Source: CBDAUN01 sp965200645 (lineage in GTDB: Bacteria > Pseudomonadota > Gammaproteobacteria > Arenicellales > JAJDZL01). Taken from it: a stretch of DNA of 64,000 nucleotides. The first letter of the stretch is position 1. Each line of letters begins with the position of its first letter. The notes beneath the pieces are model-generated. The model ran no database searches. It was not told where the DNA came from and saw only the letters and a program-made list of their open reading frames with translations. Shown here one piece after another: positions 28,117-38,036 of this stretch. Where the stretch lies: positions 124,001-188,000 of the forward strand of contig CBDAUN010000003.1 in assembly GCA_965200645.1 (NCBI GenBank), written 5' to 3'. A program made the position numbers and the translations under genes.

Positions 28117-30495
28117 TTACTGTGCGGATTCAAATTTCGGTGGATTGAATGCTGAAACCTCGGGTACATCCTGTGTTGCCTTTTCAATTTCTACCAGACA
28201 GGACATGGCGGCGGGACCTTGTGCAAGTTTTGACGTGCCTCGATCGTGCGTGACGACATTTGGGTTGCCATGTTTGCAGGGACTGCCATCGACCTGTGGG
28301 TCTACCGGATCAAACCAAGCACCGGTAGCTACCTGCAATACACCTTGGCTGACATTGTCATCAATAACTGCTGTCGCATAAAAAGCACCACGTTCGTTGT
28401 AGACCATTACCGTATCGTAGTTTTCGATCTGTCTATTCGCAGCATCAGACGAATTTAATCTGACAGGCTCACGTCCGTTGACTTTGCACTTTTGGCTGAA
28501 TCGACCACAGTCTAACTGCGAATGCAACCGCGGAAGCGGTTGATTTGATATCAAGTGAAGTTGATTAAAACGGCGATTTTCGTTGCCTAACCATTCTGAC
28601 GGTTCCATCCATGTTGGATGACCGGCACAGTTGTCATAATTGAACGAATCAATTGTTTCCGAGAAAATTTCAATCTTGCCACTGGGTGTTTTCAGTGCAA
28701 AATCCGAGGGATTATCCCGAAATGGCGATAGCATAACCACAGGATTTTTAGGAGGTGGAGCTTTTATGATTCCATCCTGAACAAACTTATGGTAGTCGGG
28801 ATAGTTGCTACCAAATTGGCTGGCTCTTTCCTTCGACACTTCATACAAGTATTCGTGCCACTGTTCCTCGGTTCGACCTTCTGTAAAAGTTTCTTCTGTG
28901 CCCAGCAACTTGGATATTGACTGGAAAATCCTGTAGTCGTGTTTTGCCTCGGCGTACGGCGGCATGATTTGATCCATGCGAATGACAAATGAATCCCGTG
29001 GAGATGCTGATATATCAGATCTTTCCAAAAGAGTTGTTGCTGGTAACACGATATCGGAATATTTTGCGGCAGATGTCCAGTGAGAGTCATGTATGACGAT
29101 ACATTCAGGTTTTCGCCAAGCCTCAATCAGACGATTCAGGTCTTGATGATGATGAAAAGGGTTGCCACCTGCCCAGTACACAACCTTAATGTCCGGATAG
29201 GTGAGAGATTCACCGTCGTAATCAAATTGCCCACCCGGATTGAGCAGTAAGTCGGCAATTCTTGAAACTGGAATAAACGAAGACACTGGATTAGTACCAG
29301 TGGGCACAGTTTGCCACCTCACTCGGCCAACATGATTTCCTACACCATTGGTTGCTGAATAGCCAAACCCAACGCCACCACCGGGTAAACCGATTTGACC
29401 AATCATCGCTGCGAGTACTATCGCCATCCAGTAGGGTTGCTCCCCATGCTCTTGACGAGTGAGTGACCAGCTGACAGAAATCATGGTGCGCCCGGAAGTC
29501 ATCCTCAATGCCAATGATGCAATGGTAGATGAGGATATTCCGCAAATAGATGCCGCCCATGCAGGAGATTTAGGCTGACCGTCAGTGATTCCCATTAAAT
29601 AATCTTTAAATTTTTCAAATCCCACGCAGTAGGTGTCCAGAAACTCTTGGTCGTGAAGGTTGTTAGCAACGATGTGATAAGCGATGCCTAGCATCATGGC
29701 GACATCGGTATTGGGAACGATGGGCAGCCATTCAAAATCAAGAGAATTTTCGCTGTCATCTTTAATGGGACTTACACTGACAAACTTGACCCCACTTGAA
29801 TTTGCCCTGGACATGAAGTCTTTTTGTACGTGTCTTGCGGTGCCTCCAAACTCGATTTGGCCATTTTTCAGTGGCATACCACCAAATGCAACCATTAGAT
29901 CGGTGTTTTCAGAAATTGAAGGCCACGAAGTACAGTTAGCCAATAGTCCGTGAAAATGGCCTAAGACCCGACCAACAATGACTTCTGCGGCGGCAAAGCT
30001 GTAGGAGTTTTTTGAATAGGTAAAGCCTCCAAAACAATTTAAAAATCGGTGGAGCTGACTGGGAGCGTGATGGAATTTTCCCGGACTGGCCCACCCATAT
30101 GAACCTGCATAAATTGCTTCATTACCATGGTTATCCTTGGTTTTCCGCAGCACATCGGCAACAATTTGTTCAGCCTGTTCCCAGGGAACTGCAATGAATG
30201 GTTCTCTACCACGACCGTATGTGTCGGATGTCGTCCCATTTTCGTAGAAACCCTTTCGGATTGACGGTTGCTTTACTCGACTGGCATGAGCGTAACCGTC
30301 TATAAAGTTGGTGGCAATTTGTGAAGGATCTGGATCAATACCGTATCCGGGCATTTTGGTGAGGTTGCCATTTTGTACGACTGGATTGTAAGTGCCCCAG
30401 TGCATAACGGTTTGCAGCGACCGATTTTCTAACCCTTCAAATTCACCTTCGTTAATTTCAGTTGAGTCTAAGTGCGCTTCACGTAATTCTTGCAT
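28117..30495 (-). CDS. bisC: BisC/TorA-type molybdoenzyme, cytoplasmic S- or N-oxide reductase
   Basis: 792-residue bis-MGD molybdoenzyme of the DMSO reductase family. The active-site Tyr133 and Trp135 in GSYGW and the Mo-ligating Ser166 in NSYSFAAA keep the spacing of DMSO and biotin-sulfoxide reductases. HSQLDCG, GEQPYWMAIVLAAMIGQIG and YWAGGNPFHHHQDLNR are family landmarks. There is no twin-arginine signal peptide and no N-terminal Fe-S cysteine cluster, so it should be cytoplasmic like BisC, which reduces biotin sulfoxide and free methionine sulfoxide; TMAO or DMSO are alternatives. ATG at 30495; acs follows on the same strand. Confidence 0.9.
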   Translation of the reverse strand: MQELREAHLDSTEINEGEFEGLENRSLQTVMHWGTYNPVVQNGNLTKMPGYGIDPDPSQIATNFIDGYAHASRVKQPSIRKGFYENGTTSDTYGRGREPFIAVPWEQAEQIVADVLRKTKDNHGNEAIYAGSYGWASPGKFHHAPSQLHRFLNCFGGFTYSKNSYSFAAAEVIVGRVLGHFHGLLANCTSWPSISENTDLMVAFGGMPLKNGQIEFGGTARHVQKDFMSRANSSGVKFVSVSPIKDDSENSLDFEWLPIVPNTDVAMMLGIAYHIVANNLHDQEFLDTYCVGFEKFKDYLMGITDGQPKSPAWAASICGISSSTIASLALRMTSGRTMISVSWSLTRQEHGEQPYWMAIVLAAMIGQIGLPGGGVGFGYSATNGVGNHVGRVRWQTVPTGTNPVSSFIPVSRIADLLLNPGGQFDYDGESLTYPDIKVVYWAGGNPFHHHQDLNRLIEAWRKPECIVIHDSHWTSAAKYSDIVLPATTLLERSDISASPRDSFVIRMDQIMPPYAEAKHDYRIFQSISKLLGTEETFTEGRTEEQWHEYLYEVSKERASQFGSNYPDYHKFVQDGIIKAPPPKNPVVMLSPFRDNPSDFALKTPSGKIEIFSETIDSFNYDNCAGHPTWMEPSEWLGNENRRFNQLHLISNQPLPRLHSQLDCGRFSQKCKVNGREPVRLNSSDAANRQIENYDTVMVYNERGAFYATAVIDDNVSQGVLQVATGAWFDPVDPQVDGSPCKHGNPNVVTHDRGTSKLAQGPAAMSCLVEIEKATQDVPEVSAFNPPKFESAQ

Positions 30496-30693
30496 ATTGG
30501 TCAGTGTTCAGATTCTTAAAGACTAATTTGCGTTGGTATTGTACTGGACAAGGGGCGTTGCTGAAGAATTTACCAGCATCGAAACGACCTTTTGCCATTA
30601 CCAGAGCAAAGTCATTTCAAATTCATCAAGTATTATGCTCGCTTTAAGATTGATGAAGAATATAAACGTTGAGGTAATCGAATTTTATTTGTC

Positions 30694-33600
30694 GTGAAAA
30701 GATCCGTTCCTGAAAACTCAATACAATCCCCGCCAACAGAACAGCAGTTCGCTCGTCACTTACAAGTCAGAGGTGCGACTCAAAACAATCTAAAGGAAGT
30801 CGACTTGGATATTCCGCTAGGTCAAATGACCGTGGTCACAGGAGTCAGCGGCTCAGGTAAGTCTTCTTTAGCATTTGACACCATATATGCAGAAGGGCAA
30901 CGCCGATATGTAGAGACTTTTTCGCCATATGCTCGTCAATTTCTGGACCGAATGGATCGGCCGCGAGTAAAGCAAATCTCGAATGTGCCGCCGGCTATTG
31001 CCATTAATCAAGTAAATCCTGTGCGAACTTCCAGGTCTACGGTTGGGACGATGACGGAACTGAATGATCACCTGAAACTACTTTTCGCTCGTTCGTCAAG
31101 TCTATTTTGTTCTGAGTGTGGCGATGAGGTGAGTGAGCACAGTGAACAAGATATCTGTGCATTAATCATTGACCAATATCAGGCAGAAAGTAATTCGCCA
31201 ACAGTTCAAGTTATGTTTGCTATTGAATTGTCGGACAAGGTGTCTACCGAATTTGCAGCCGACCACCTCGAAAGACAGGGGTACAAGCATTTAGGCGGAC
31301 GAACTGGCAATCTATTACTTGTTGTTCAGGACCGACTTCGCCCAACCGAAGAAAATCAATCACGTCTATTCGAAGCCATTGAAGTCGCTTTGGTCAAGGG
31401 TAAGGGCGAAGTATTGGTACAAGCGCTGGATAAAAAACGAAGTCCAGTAGGAGAAGTCACAAAGTTCTCGAATCGGCTGCACTGTTCCAAATGCGATATT
31501 GACTACGCGCTACCCACATCAAACACCTTTTCTTTCAATTCACCAGTAGGAGCATGTGAAACTTGCCGTGGCTTTGGCCGAATAATGGATATTGATTATG
31601 ACTTAGTCATACCCAATGATGAACTATCACTATATGACGGAGCGATAAGACCCTATAGGTTCGACTCAATATCTAACAACCAGAATTGGTTTTTCATGAT
31701 TGACTGTGCTAACGCACAAGGTATTCCTGTAACTGTGCCGTGGAAGAACCTAACGGATGAACAAATAAAATGGGTGATTGAGGGAGAAGCAGATTTTAAT
31801 GACGAGTGGGATGAGAAGTGGCACGGAATAAAGCGATACTTTGAATGGCAGGAATCCCGCCAGCACCTGATGCATGTACGAGTTCACTTATCAAAATATC
31901 GAGGGTTTACGGTGTGTGCAGAATGTGGTGGTTCTCGCCTAAAGCCGGATGGACTCAGATGGCGCCTTAACAGTACCGTACCTCACAACTACAACAAGTT
32001 TCGATATCCAAGATATGGAATATCAGAAGAAGCATTTACTAAACTGCCAGGTTTGGCAATTCATGATGTGGCAATGTTGCCAATTAGTGACTGTAGGGAA
32101 TTCTTTGAGACTTATAAATTAAAGGGAACGCATGATGAAGCGACGTTGTTATTGCTAGATGAAATCCTGTCCAGATTGCGTTACTTGGTAGATGTTGGCT
32201 TGGGCTACTTGAATCTAAATCGCCAGTCTCGAACTTTAAGTGGTGGTGAGGTTCAACGAATAAATCTTACAACTGCACTGGGCACTACTTTGGTTAACAC
32301 CTTGTTTGTATTGGATGAACCCACTATTGGATTGCATGCAAGAGACGTCGGCAAGGTGATAGGAATATTGCATCGTTTAAGAAATGCTGGTAACAGCCTG
32401 ATCGTAGTAGAGCATGATGAGCAGGTCATCCGATCTTCCGAACAGGTCTTAGACCTTGGCCCCGGACCGGGAGAATCGGGTGGGGAGATCGTTTATTACG
32501 GAAGGTTTAAAAACTTTTTGGATTGTGACCGTTCGGTCACTGCCAGATGCCTCAAAGACCGAAACTATCTACCAAAATTTGATCGTGTTGAGGTATTGGA
32601 GTCAACACCACAAATAAACCTGCGAGGTGTTAATCACAACAATATCAATAACATGGATGTTGATATCCCAATGGGACGACTGGTTTGCGTGACGGGTGTC
32701 AGCGGTTCGGGAAAGTCATCCTTGATCGAAGAAGTGTTGTACTTTGGCACTCTAAGGGAATTCGGCAGACCGACCGAACCACCCGGCAAGTATGACTCAC
32801 TGGAAGTCGGATTGTGGGTCGACAACGCAGTAATGGTTGATCAATCATCCATTGGAAAAAGTACACGCTCGGTGCCTGTTACATATATCGGTGCATTGAC
32901 TCCAATTCGCGAACGATTTGCGGCTGAACCCTTGGCAAAGAAACGTGGCATGACGGCAGGTTATTTTAGTTTCAACTCCAATTTAGGCCGTTGCCCCCAA
33001 TGTGAAGGAACGGGTTTTGAATACATCGAAATGCAGTTTCTGAGTGATGTTTATCTTCGTTGCTCCGAGTGCGATGGAGCTAGATTTCGACCGGAGGTTT
33101 TAGAAATTAGAACTTCACCTGCTAACGGAAGTAGTGGAACCGAGAAGTCGATTGCTGAAATTTTAGATCTGACGATAACGGAAGCCATCGACTTTTTTTC
33201 TGATGATGAAAAGATTGTACGACTATTTTGGCCGTTGCAGGAGGTGGGATTGGATTATCTTAAGTTAGGCCAACCTATTCCGACACTGAGTGGAGGTGAA
33301 GCTCAGCGTCTCAAACTGTCGATGCATATTGTTGAAAGTCGCAAGATATCAAGAAAAAGAAGACGAAAGGGTCACACCATCTATATGTTTGATGAACCTA
33401 CTACCGGCTTGCATTTTACCGATGTTTCCAAACTGATTTCTGCAATGCGGGCATTGGTGGACAAAGGTCATTCGGTGATTGTCATTGAACATAATTTTGA
33501 TCTCATTTCCTGTGCAGACTGGCTTATTGATTTGGGTCCGAATGGTGGAAGTGACGGCGGTAAAGTGATCGATCAAGGTACGCCCAGTGACATTGCACTG

Positions 33601-36312
33601 CGTCAAGTTGGACATACAGGTCGAGAGCTTCAAAAGTACTATCTTTCCGATGGAGCTAATTTGTCATTCCAGCCTGAAGTCCCATTACTCCAAGCATATG
33701 AAAATACGAACATTCAGATTCGAAACGCGCGTGAACATAATCTTAAAAATATCAGTGTTTCAATCCCTTATGAAAAAATCACTGCGATTACAGGGTTGAG
33801 CGGTAGCGGCAAGAGCACTGTAGCATTTGACATATTGCACAAAGAAGGCCAGAAACGCTACTTAGAAACACTTAACGCCTATTCCCGTCAGTATGTTCAG
33901 CCTGCAACTAGAGCAGACTTTGATGCAGTTAGCGGCCTGCCCGCAACGGTGGCGATAGAACAAAGAATTAGTCGAGGTGGAAACAAGAGTACTGTTGCCA
34001 CACTAACCGAACTTTATCACTTCATTCGTCTTCTATATTCCAGGTTTGGTGTTCAATATTGCCCTGATTGTCAAGTTAAAGTTGAATCCGAAACCGTCGA
34101 CACAATTGTCGACCGGATATCGGAAAAGTTTGTAGGTAAAACCATTTTGATTTTGGCCCCGCTAATTGTGGCTAGAACCGGGTATTACACGGAACTCGCT
34201 AAGTGGGCTAATAGTAAAGGGGTACAACATCTTCTAGTTGATGATGAATGGCTAATTACCTCTGACTGGCCAAGGCTTGATCGATATCAGTTGCACGATA
34301 TTGATATACCTGTTGGAAATTTGCAGGTGACGGCAGATGTTTCGGAAAACCTTCGAGTCGCAGTGCGCGAAGCCATTCGCTTGACAGATGGATTCTTTAA
34401 GGTTGGAGAATATAAGGAAGGTCAGAACATGCGGAAATTTGAATTTGAAGCATATTCAGCTACTAGAGCATGTCCAATCTGCAGTCGTGCTTTTCAGGAA
34501 CTTGACCCTAGGCAATTTTCATTTAATTCTTCACGTGGCTGGTGCCAGGAATGTCAAGGAACGGGAATTATTGAAAGCGAAGACGACAATGACACTTCAA
34601 ATTCCTACACCAAGGATAATCAATGTAAGGTGTGCAAAGGCAAGCGTCTGGCTCCCGAATCCTTGTTTGTACGTTTCAAAGAATTATCAATTGATGAACT
34701 TGGTGCGATGTCGATTGAGGACGCGAAAGGTTATTTCAGTGGGTTAGAGTTAACCGGGCGAGAAAGGATAATTGCCAAGGATATTTTTTCTGAAATTTTA
34801 TCCAGGTTGAATTTTTTGCTTCTACTTGGATTGGGTTACTTGGGCCTCGACCGGGCTGCTCCATCATTGAGCGGAGGGGAGACTCAAAGAATTCGCCTTG
34901 CTGCGCAATTGGGTTCTAGTCTAAGCGGGGCATGCTACATACTTGATGAACCAACCATCGGGCTGCATCCTGTTGACAATAAGCGTTTGATCTCGGCACT
35001 ACAGGCACTGAAAAATAAGGGCAACACTATTGTTGTCGTGGAACACGATGAAGAAACCATTGTGAATGCAGACTATGTCATTGACTTAGGTCCCGGTGGT
35101 GGTGTGCGAGGCGGAGAGGTAGTTGCCGCGGGAACGATTGAAGAACTTCAAAATAATCCGCTTTCCATAACAGGCAAGATGTTGTCGGAACCATTGGTAC
35201 ATCCGCTACGAAGAAATAGAAACAACTTCAATAAGTCGAGTTTTGTAAAAATTAACGGTGCAAGTGAGCGTAATCTGAAGAATATTGATGTACAAATTCC
35301 CTTAAATGCTCTGACTTGCGTTACCGGATTAAGTGGAAGTGGCAAGAGCACTTTGGTTAGGGAAGTGTTGTATGAAAATTCCAAACAACTGCTGTCACAG
35401 ACAAATTTGAACAAGTCTAAGAAAAAAAAGTACTTTGGTTGCAAGAAAATTGAAGGTTGGGACAAGTTTGGCAGAATTTTGGAAGTCGATCAAACACCAA
35501 TAGGGCGTACCCCTCGGTCATGTCCAGCCACTTATATCGACATCTGGAGTGCTATTCGAAAGCTTTTTGCAGAATCTCCAGAAGCTAATCTTCGAGGTTA
35601 TGGGCCAAGCCGATTTTCATTTAATGTTGCAGAAGGTCGATGTACTGAGTGTGGTGGTCAAGGCGAGAACAAAATTGAAATGAGCTTTTTACCCAATGTG
35701 CGAGTTCTATGTGAAGCATGCTACGGTAATCGTTTCAACTCTGAAACTCTGTCTGTTACCTTCCGGGGGAAGAATATTTCTGAGGTGCTTCGGATGAGTA
35801 TGGAAGAAGCAATGGAACACTTTTCATTTATGCCTTCTTTACATCGAGTGTTTCAATTGCTGGTGGATGTTGGTTTAGGATATCTGACACTTGGACAACC
35901 CAGCCCGACTTTGAGTGGAGGAGAAGCTCAGCGTATCAAGTTGGTGTCCGAGCTTGCGAAAGCAATCAAGAATGGGAATAGTTCAAACTCAATGGGAACC
36001 GGTCGTAGTTCACTCGGTACGCTGTATGTTCTTGATGAACCTACCGTTGGATTACATTCATCAGATGTAGAAAAGCTGCTTAAGGTAATCCACGCGTTGG
36101 TTGATTCTGGAAACTCAGTTGTTGTGGTGGAACACAACTTAGATTTTATCGCCGAAGCTGATTGGATAATTGACCTGGGTCCGGAAGGTGGTGATGCAGG
36201 CGGGCGACTTGTAGTTGAAGGTGCATTGCGGACAGTGATGAAGTCCAATGAATCACATACAGCCGAAGCGCTGAGGAAATTCTTGGCAGATTCACGGCGA
36301 ATCGTTCATTAA
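30694..36312 (+). CDS. tandem (double-length) UvrA-type ABC excinuclease subunit
   Basis: 1872 residues, about twice a normal UvrA (~940). It contains two consecutive UvrA units and four ABC ATPase cassettes. Walker A motifs start at about residues 50, 668, 1034 and 1545 (GVSGSGKSS twice, GLSGSGKST twice) and the matching LSGGE signatures at about 515, 865, 1392 and 1740. Each unit keeps the UvrA zinc Cys pairs (for example CSKCDIDY...CETCRG and CPICSRAF...CQECQG) and the DEPTIGLHA/DEPTTGLHF Walker B forms. UvrA recognises bulky DNA lesions and loads UvrB. A single chain carrying both halves of what is normally a homodimer may be an accessory damage or resistance factor alongside an ordinary UvrA encoded elsewhere. 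Start is GTG at 30694; no strong ribosome site is visible at the right distance. No stop or frame irregularity was noticed over 5.6 kb. Confidence 0.93.
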   Translation: MKRSVPENSIQSPPTEQQFARHLQVRGATQNNLKEVDLDIPLGQMTVVTGVSGSGKSSLAFDTIYAEGQRRYVETFSPYARQFLDRMDRPRVKQISNVPPAIAINQVNPVRTSRSTVGTMTELNDHLKLLFARSSSLFCSECGDEVSEHSEQDICALIIDQYQAESNSPTVQVMFAIELSDKVSTEFAADHLERQGYKHLGGRTGNLLLVVQDRLRPTEENQSRLFEAIEVALVKGKGEVLVQALDKKRSPVGEVTKFSNRLHCSKCDIDYALPTSNTFSFNSPVGACETCRGFGRIMDIDYDLVIPNDELSLYDGAIRPYRFDSISNNQNWFFMIDCANAQGIPVTVPWKNLTDEQIKWVIEGEADFNDEWDEKWHGIKRYFEWQESRQHLMHVRVHLSKYRGFTVCAECGGSRLKPDGLRWRLNSTVPHNYNKFRYPRYGISEEAFTKLPGLAIHDVAMLPISDCREFFETYKLKGTHDEATLLLLDEILSRLRYLVDVGLGYLNLNRQSRTLSGGEVQRINLTTALGTTLVNTLFVLDEPTIGLHARDVGKVIGILHRLRNAGNSLIVVEHDEQVIRSSEQVLDLGPGPGESGGEIVYYGRFKNFLDCDRSVTARCLKDRNYLPKFDRVEVLESTPQINLRGVNHNNINNMDVDIPMGRLVCVTGVSGSGKSSLIEEVLYFGTLREFGRPTEPPGKYDSLEVGLWVDNAVMVDQSSIGKSTRSVPVTYIGALTPIRERFAAEPLAKKRGMTAGYFSFNSNLGRCPQCEGTGFEYIEMQFLSDVYLRCSECDGARFRPEVLEIRTSPANGSSGTEKSIAEILDLTITEAIDFFSDDEKIVRLFWPLQEVGLDYLKLGQPIPTLSGGEAQRLKLSMHIVESRKISRKRRRKGHTIYMFDEPTTGLHFTDVSKLISAMRALVDKGHSVIVIEHNFDLISCADWLIDLGPNGGSDGGKVIDQGTPSDIALRQVGHTGRELQKYYLSDGANLSFQPEVPLLQAYENTNIQIRNAREHNLKNISVSIPYEKITAITGLSGSGKSTVAFDILHKEGQKRYLETLNAYSRQYVQPATRADFDAVSGLPATVAIEQRISRGGNKSTVATLTELYHFIRLLYSRFGVQYCPDCQVKVESETVDTIVDRISEKFVGKTILILAPLIVARTGYYTELAKWANSKGVQHLLVDDEWLITSDWPRLDRYQLHDIDIPVGNLQVTADVSENLRVAVREAIRLTDGFFKVGEYKEGQNMRKFEFEAYSATRACPICSRAFQELDPRQFSFNSSRGWCQECQGTGIIESEDDNDTSNSYTKDNQCKVCKGKRLAPESLFVRFKELSIDELGAMSIEDAKGYFSGLELTGRERIIAKDIFSEILSRLNFLLLLGLGYLGLDRAAPSLSGGETQRIRLAAQLGSSLSGACYILDEPTIGLHPVDNKRLISALQALKNKGNTIVVVEHDEETIVNADYVIDLGPGGGVRGGEVVAAGTIEELQNNPLSITGKMLSEPLVHPLRRNRNNFNKSSFVKINGASERNLKNIDVQIPLNALTCVTGLSGSGKSTLVREVLYENSKQLLSQTNLNKSKKKKYFGCKKIEGWDKFGRILEVDQTPIGRTPRSCPATYIDIWSAIRKLFAESPEANLRGYGPSRFSFNVAEGRCTECGGQGENKIEMSFLPNVRVLCEACYGNRFNSETLSVTFRGKNISEVLRMSMEEAMEHFSFMPSLHRVFQLLVDVGLGYLTLGQPSPTLSGGEAQRIKLVSELAKAIKNGNSSNSMGTGRSSLGTLYVLDEPTVGLHSSDVEKLLKVIHALVDSGNSVVVVEHNLDFIAEADWIIDLGPEGGDAGGRLVVEGALRTVMKSNESHTAEALRKFLADSRRIVH

Positions 36313-37070
36313 ATTGTTTGGGAAGGTCGAATGAAGTCAAAGTAGGATGAATTTAAACAGCCCAGAATGACACCGCAAATTAATCCATTACAGAACACTT
36401 TAGACGACAATCCGCAATTCGAACAAAAAACTTTGACAACTTCTCATTCCTTAAATGACTGCGACAAGTAAACAAGTCTAACTTTTGATTGTATTAACAA
36501 CCACTAGCTCAATTTACTTAGGCCGACGAAGTTGTAAATAAAGTTTTGAAGTTTGGTACAACTTTTCAGGGCACGAATGGACTAACGCTTTTGTGTCTGA
36601 TTTGAAGACGTGGCTTTTTGACTCTTGAAGCTAACTTCTGATTTGCTCGCTAAAATTCGATAATCAGGTAAAGAGTTTGCAGCGGAATCTTTTTTGGTTG
36701 AAAAGTTTGCAAGGTAACTGCTGAAAGACTGTCATGTAAAAAAGTGCCACAACTTTGTTCCAATTTGATCAATGAAGGTATTTCCCACTCAACCGGAGAG
36801 ACTGCAGTATTTTGAAAAGATTGAATGGGACGGATTGGTGTACTACGCGTGATGCGGGAAATTATTTAAATCGGACGATACCGGGTGTAGGAACAAAATA
36901 CAGTCGCGTTGTAAAGAATTTCCGCAACCTTCTTTTTGTATTTCTAAACCTGTTAGATTTTTATCGACCTACACCACGTGCATGAATTGCTTTGATACTT
37001 CGATAGTTTCTGACGATTTAGATGTTGCAACGCAGGGTTGAGTGCTGGAGCGTTCTGTCTGCTAGGTCAT
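36313..37070. other. gene-poor region after the tandem UvrA
   Basis: About 760 bases with frequent stops in all frames. A 26-codon open frame beginning near 36773 is too short to support. I recognise no gene, RNA or terminator; it may be decayed sequence belonging to the repeat region that follows. Confidence 0.5.
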
Positions 37071-37259
37071 AAAGAATGACACCAAAATGTCGAACTAACC
37101 GTTGATCAGTGTTAGATTGATCAGGCAGTAAACTTTGACTGAAATTCAAGCTGAACGCGATAGTAATAAGAAAAACTGAATTTAACTAAACAGGGTTTGA
37201 GGTATTGAGTTTAACACTCAGTCAATTACACAAATTAAACCAAATTACGTCGAATATTC
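37071..37259 (+). repeat. imperfect direct repeat, copy 1
   Basis: About 190 bases clearly similar, in the same orientation, to 39111-39298; shared landmarks are the GACACCAAwATGTCG start, TTGATCAG/TCGATCAG, GTATTGAGTT and ATTACGTCGAATAT end. Its last 24 bases (37235-37258), read on the minus strand, still encode NIRRNLV-stop, nearly identical to the C-terminus DIRRNLV of the GntR regulator at 39274. The copy therefore contains a relic of that gene's 3' end. Confidence 0.8.
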
Positions 37260-37467
37260 TTTTAACTTCCGTCATTATCACATTTAAATCATTGATTAAA
37301 TAACGATGAGTCAAGAATTGGTACTACATCGGAAGGAGGGGAGATCGAACTCTTGAAGTCTGTAACCTATTGATTTCAAAAGTTGAAATAATTCGAGGTT
37401 CGTAGACTCAGGGCAACATGCCCGAACTTAAGAGTAGTCAGTTAAGCAATGCATCATCTCAATCGTA
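37260..37467. other. spacer between repeat copy 1 and the Rpn relic
   Basis: No gene. Parts resemble the sequence after the intact Rpn gene (39010-39107), such as the shared ACTTCCG near the start and the GAAGACTCA/TAGACTCA...CCGAACTTAAGA block near 37420-37433. It is probably duplicated and decayed flank. Confidence 0.5.
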
Positions 37468-37683
37468 GAGCAGTTTGAAATGGAACGATCAATCATGCAG
37501 CAACGGATGGACGAAGCAGGGAAAATACAATGCAAGAGTGGATACAACTGGGTTAAGAGGATGTGACAAGGACTGCAGTCTCGTGCTTACTCGATTACAA
37601 CATTTCCAAAGCGGTCATTGGTACGCACAATTCACTTAACTTCGAAGGAATTTAAGCAGATCAAAAAATCGCTAGCAGCTTAA
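37468..37683 (+). pseudogene. relic of a second Rpn/YhgA-family gene (3' end only)
   Basis: Same orientation as and strongly similar to the last ~200 bases of the intact gene at 38037-38987. The block GAAATGGAACGATCAAT and the final codons TSKEFKQIKKSL..stop are kept, but the middle is frameshifted and shortened. Only the C-terminal part survives, so this is the remains of a former duplicate. Confidence 0.8.
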
Positions 37684-37836
37684 ACGACATTCCAGCGCTC
37701 AAATTCAGTGTAGCGAGTCGTTTAAAGAAGTAAGCGTGAAATCGATCTACAGATCGTTTTCGCTGTACTTTGGGCAGGATTTGTACTGTTAAAATAAATT
37801 TCCTGTTTTTCACTGATTTCAACACTCAGTCAGTCA

Positions 37837-37918
37837 CGTGCACCAAAACGGTGCAAAAAAGACGTGTTTACAGTGTAAACACGCCTGACATCGACATCAG
37901 CGTGCACCAAAACAGTGC
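37837..37918. repeat. cluster of three short dyads
   Basis: Two 18-base near-identical direct copies (37837-37854 and 37901-37918, one mismatch), each starting CGTGCACCAAAAC and each weakly self-complementary (TGCACC/GGTGCA in the first). They flank a perfect hairpin CGTGTTTAC-AGT-GTAAACACG at 37863-37883. The cluster lies 120-200 bases upstream of the Rpn-family start. It could be a regulatory site or an end structure of a mobile unit; its role is unknown. Confidence 0.55.
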
Positions 37919-38036
37919 GTCCAATAAATTCCTTCAAACCAAAATCGAATTAATGATTGGGTTCATGAGGTTGAATATGTATTGTGGTTTGTATCGCAAC
38001 AAGCGATGCAACGCATGCAATCTAATGGAGGGACCG

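Noticed and set aside
36773..36853. 26-codon open frame in the gene-poor region
   Set aside because: Too short, no ribosome site or recognisable similarity; could be a chance frame in decayed DNA.
37770..38036. N-terminal extension of the Rpn-family protein by 89 residues
   Set aside because: The open frame crosses a dyad cluster and has no family similarity; the ATG at 38037 has a good GGAGG ribosome site.
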